Shown: positions 61,957 through 64,000 of the stretch, one piece after another
Numbering within the stretch: the first letter of the stretch is position 1
Layout: each line of letters starts with the position of its first letter
Assembly: GCA_021155045.1 (NCBI GenBank)
Contig: JAJNQB010000019.1
Coordinates: 124,001-188,000 of the forward strand
Direction of reading: 5' to 3'
DNA: 64,000 nucleotides
DNA from: Arcticibacter sp.
Lineage (GTDB): Bacteria; Bacteroidota; Bacteroidia; 2-12-FULL-35-15
The notes under the pieces: generated by a model
What the model was told of the DNA's origin: nothing
What the model saw: only the letters and a program-made list of their open reading frames with translations
The model's database searches: none
Translations under genes and position numbers: made by a program

Positions 61957-64000
61957 TTAAAAATACGCCCTCACTTGTGCACCGCCTGTATGAATGGTTT
62001 TTGCTCCTTCCGATTTTCTTCCATCGTAGGTTAAGTTCAATTGTAAATTATTCGAAAGATTGCGTTGGTAGCTTAATCCCCAAGTAATATTTTGCCCTAC
62101 ACGCAAAGCATCAAGCATTTCAAATGCAAGGGCAGTATTTTGTAAATCGTTGTATTTAATTTGTATAAAATTTGCTTTTGCATTTAAACTTCCTTTTTGC
62201 AATACATTGTATTTTATTTCTACACCATAATCTTGTAGCATAGAATGTTGTCCGCCTTGTTCTACTTTATTTTGCTTGTCGGTATATTTGAATGATAATG
62301 AGGCACGGAAAGAAGTATTGGGTTGATAATTTATTCTTGGTTCGGCTTCAAAATAAACTACTTTATAATTTCGTGTTATAAAATACTGTGATGTGTTTGC
62401 TTTTGTTCCATCCTTGTATAGAATGTTTAAACTAAATTTTTGTCCCATGTTCAAACGCATTTTTGCTTCTTTGTAAATATTGCTTCTGGATTCAAATCCA
62501 TTAATCAATTGATTTTTATTTCTTACATCTTGGTAGGTTACATCTAATCCAAACACACTTCCCATTTGATTTATAAATAATGTATTTCTAAACAATGCAT
62601 TTAATGCAATCAAAGTACTATCATTTGTTTCTGCTAAAAAAGGATTGTATGCTTTTGATAAATCATTTTCATTTGATTTTCTATCTACACGATACGTTGT
62701 TTGGTTTGCGAATCGAGAAACAAAACCTCTTGCACCTTTTTTGCTTCCCCATATTGCAGCAGGTTTTATCATGAGCGATTGACTAAATTGGTTGCTGTAT
62801 GTTTTTATGTATTCATTGGTTGGTGTGTAAACTTTTATGTATTTAGCTTGGTCAGGGAACGGAGAAATTTCAAATTCGTTCAACTCTTTTATTCCGTTTT
62901 CGTTATAATCTATCCAAGTGTAAATCCCCTGCCCAGGTGAAACCTCAATAAATGAAAACTCTCTTTTCAATTCTAATCCCGAACCTATTTCATAAAACGT
63001 ATTCGAAAAAATAAATCCTTTGAGCAAACGTAAATTATATTCAATCCTTCCAACCAATGTATTGTCAGGCTTTTGAGAAGTTATGGCAGAATCATTTATA
63101 ACCAAAGTACGATAAGCAGCATTAATTTTTAATTGGCTATTTTGATTTTGATACGTTTCGAAATACGCACCATAGCTTTCTCCTGTTGCTGATAAATTCA
63201 AATTGGTTGTTCCTAAATTATTCTTAACAGCATAATCTGTTCTGTTTTTATAATACACTCCATATCTGTATTTTGATGTGTCTGCATTTTGAATAAAGCC
63301 TTGCCACTCCCAAAATTTATAGCTTGTTGTAAGTAAGGAATCTTTTCGTGATAAAGAAAATTTATTTTGTTCAAACTCATCTTTGAATCCAAGCGTAAAC
63401 CATTTTATTTTTTGTGTTACTCCACTTTTGTGTCGGTAAAAATCAGTATTGGAAGAGCTTAATGAACTCAACAAGCTTCCATCATAATTTAAGCTAAATC
63501 CTTTTTTTGAATAATTTATTTGAGCATTGTGTTTGTTTGCATTGTAATTGTTCCCTTCAAAAAAAGCATTGAATCGATAAATGGCTGTTGCATTTTTTTT
63601 ATTAGTAAATCCTGTTGCAACACCCACGATATGCTGGTCAAAAATTTGAGAAATATTTTTTCTATTCCAATCTCTATCAAATTCAATTGTTCTGAAACGT
63701 TCAATAGGCGCAAAATATTTTTGTATGTATTCGTAATTTACATTGGCTATCAAATAATTTATTCGAGTAACTGTATCAATGGATTTTGTTCTTGACAATA
63801 AAATATTATTATCAAAATTCATTTTTAATGCATAGCCAACATCATCATTACTATTTGCAGATGAAAAGGTATTAATATCATTGTTGCTCAATGCTCCTTC
63901 AACATTTAGTTTGCTATTCGGACTAAAAGCATATTCAATACCAGCAGTTACCATTTGTTTCATCTTAGGAGTAATCAATTGTACTACCGGCTCGTAATTT
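61957..64000 (-). CDS. Large outer-membrane-type surface protein, C-terminal part (start lies beyond window)
   Basis: The reading frame is open to base 64000, so the visible C-terminal 680 residues belong to a longer protein. It is made of alternating beta strands (ALKMNFDNNILL, KGFSLNYDGSLLSSLSS, NLSATGESYGAYFETYQ) and ends GGAQVRAYF, with a terminal Phe as in outer-membrane barrels. The block GIYTWIDYNENGIKELNEFE resembles a Ca-binding loop seen in large Bacteroidota surface proteins. The family and function cannot be named from this part. Confidence 0.75.
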   Translation of the reverse strand, partial: NYEPVVQLITPKMKQMVTAGIEYAFSPNSKLNVEGALSNNDINTFSSANSNDDVGYALKMNFDNNILLSRTKSIDTVTRINYLIANVNYEYIQKYFAPIERFRTIEFDRDWNRKNISQIFDQHIVGVATGFTNKKNATAIYRFNAFFEGNNYNANKHNAQINYSKKGFSLNYDGSLLSSLSSSNTDFYRHKSGVTQKIKWFTLGFKDEFEQNKFSLSRKDSLLTTSYKFWEWQGFIQNADTSKYRYGVYYKNRTDYAVKNNLGTTNLNLSATGESYGAYFETYQNQNSQLKINAAYRTLVINDSAITSQKPDNTLVGRIEYNLRLLKGFIFSNTFYEIGSGLELKREFSFIEVSPGQGIYTWIDYNENGIKELNEFEISPFPDQAKYIKVYTPTNEYIKTYSNQFSQSLMIKPAAIWGSKKGARGFVSRFANQTTYRVDRKSNENDLSKAYNPFLAETNDSTLIALNALFRNTLFINQMGSVFGLDVTYQDVRNKNQLINGFESRSNIYKEAKMRLNMGQKFSLNILYKDGTKANTSQYFITRNYKVVYFEAEPRINYQPNTSFRASLSFKYTDKQNKVEQGGQHSMLQDYGVEIKYNVLQKGSLNAKANFIQIKYNDLQNTALAFEMLDALRVGQNITWGLSYQRNLSNNLQLNLTYDGRKSEGAKTIHTGGAQVRAYF

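Overview
The window is a chromosomal segment from a low-GC member of the Bacteroidota. The evidence is secreted proteins with type IX secretion (T9SS) sorting tails, the DUF6089-uppS-bamA-ompH-ompH order, the ileS-TraR/DksA-lspA order, many TAnnTTTG-type -7 promoter boxes, an absence of Shine-Dalgarno sites, and SpoIIE phosphatases built on propeller or multi-pass membrane sensors. I cannot place it below phylum/class level. No prophage, insertion sequence, CRISPR array or rRNA is present. There is one tRNA (Ala, GGC).

Layout. 1-3839 (- strand): four tightly packed secreted proteins, including a T9SS cargo protein and a peptidase S74 (tail-fibre chaperone) protein. 3970-6642: a secreted START-domain protein and an acyltransferase/GNAT pair of the kind that makes amino-acid (glycine or ornithine) lipids. 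6643-6965: a decayed three-copy repeat. 6966-14355: engB, then the envelope operon DUF6089-uppS-bamA-ompH-ompH, a terminator, then murI and an ArsC-like gene. 14401-20421 (- strand): hemH, a GxxExxY cassette, lpdA, lnt and an aldehyde dehydrogenase. 20510-28087: EamA permease, methylmalonyl-CoA epimerase, a secreted protein, a peptide-binding lipoprotein, a MuiA-like protein coupled to a membrane J-protein, and a lipoprotein. 28135-33226: a TPR hybrid histidine kinase, an S9 peptidase and tRNA-Ala. 33374-39269: RidA, ileS, a lysine-rich DksA-like protein and lspA. 39247-49206: two SpoIIE sensor phosphatases, an unknown secreted protein, a lysophospholipid acyltransferase, a DEAD-box helicase and NhaD. 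49527-64000: a giant alpha-2-macroglobulin, an XRE regulator, a monooxygenase-like protein, a NifU protein, nadB, an ABC-F ATPase, a T9SS cargo protein and the end of a large outer-membrane-type protein.

Most genes are ordinary housekeeping or envelope genes. Envelope building is the main theme: bamA with two Skp-like chaperones, uppS and murI for peptidoglycan, and lnt with lspA for lipoproteins. Signalling is the second theme: a TPR-HisKA-REC-Hpt kinase and two SpoIIE phosphatases.

The less ordinary content is in the small print. (1) A dispersed hairpin-forming intergenic repeat occurs three times (31019-31145, 45598-45742, 60893-61075) with its stem kept although the bases differ. (2) A second palindromic intergenic repeat occurs at 4661-4742 and 55961-56045, with a partial copy near 14353. 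(3) A GC-rich palindrome is inserted in frame inside lpdA, and a similar one lies in the DksA-like gene. (4) A GxxExxY gene with both ends made of CACAGAG/CTCTGTG repeat sits inside the lpdA-hemH run. (5) Several -7 boxes lie so close to start codons that leaderless mRNAs are predicted. I saw no clear new defence or biosynthetic system.
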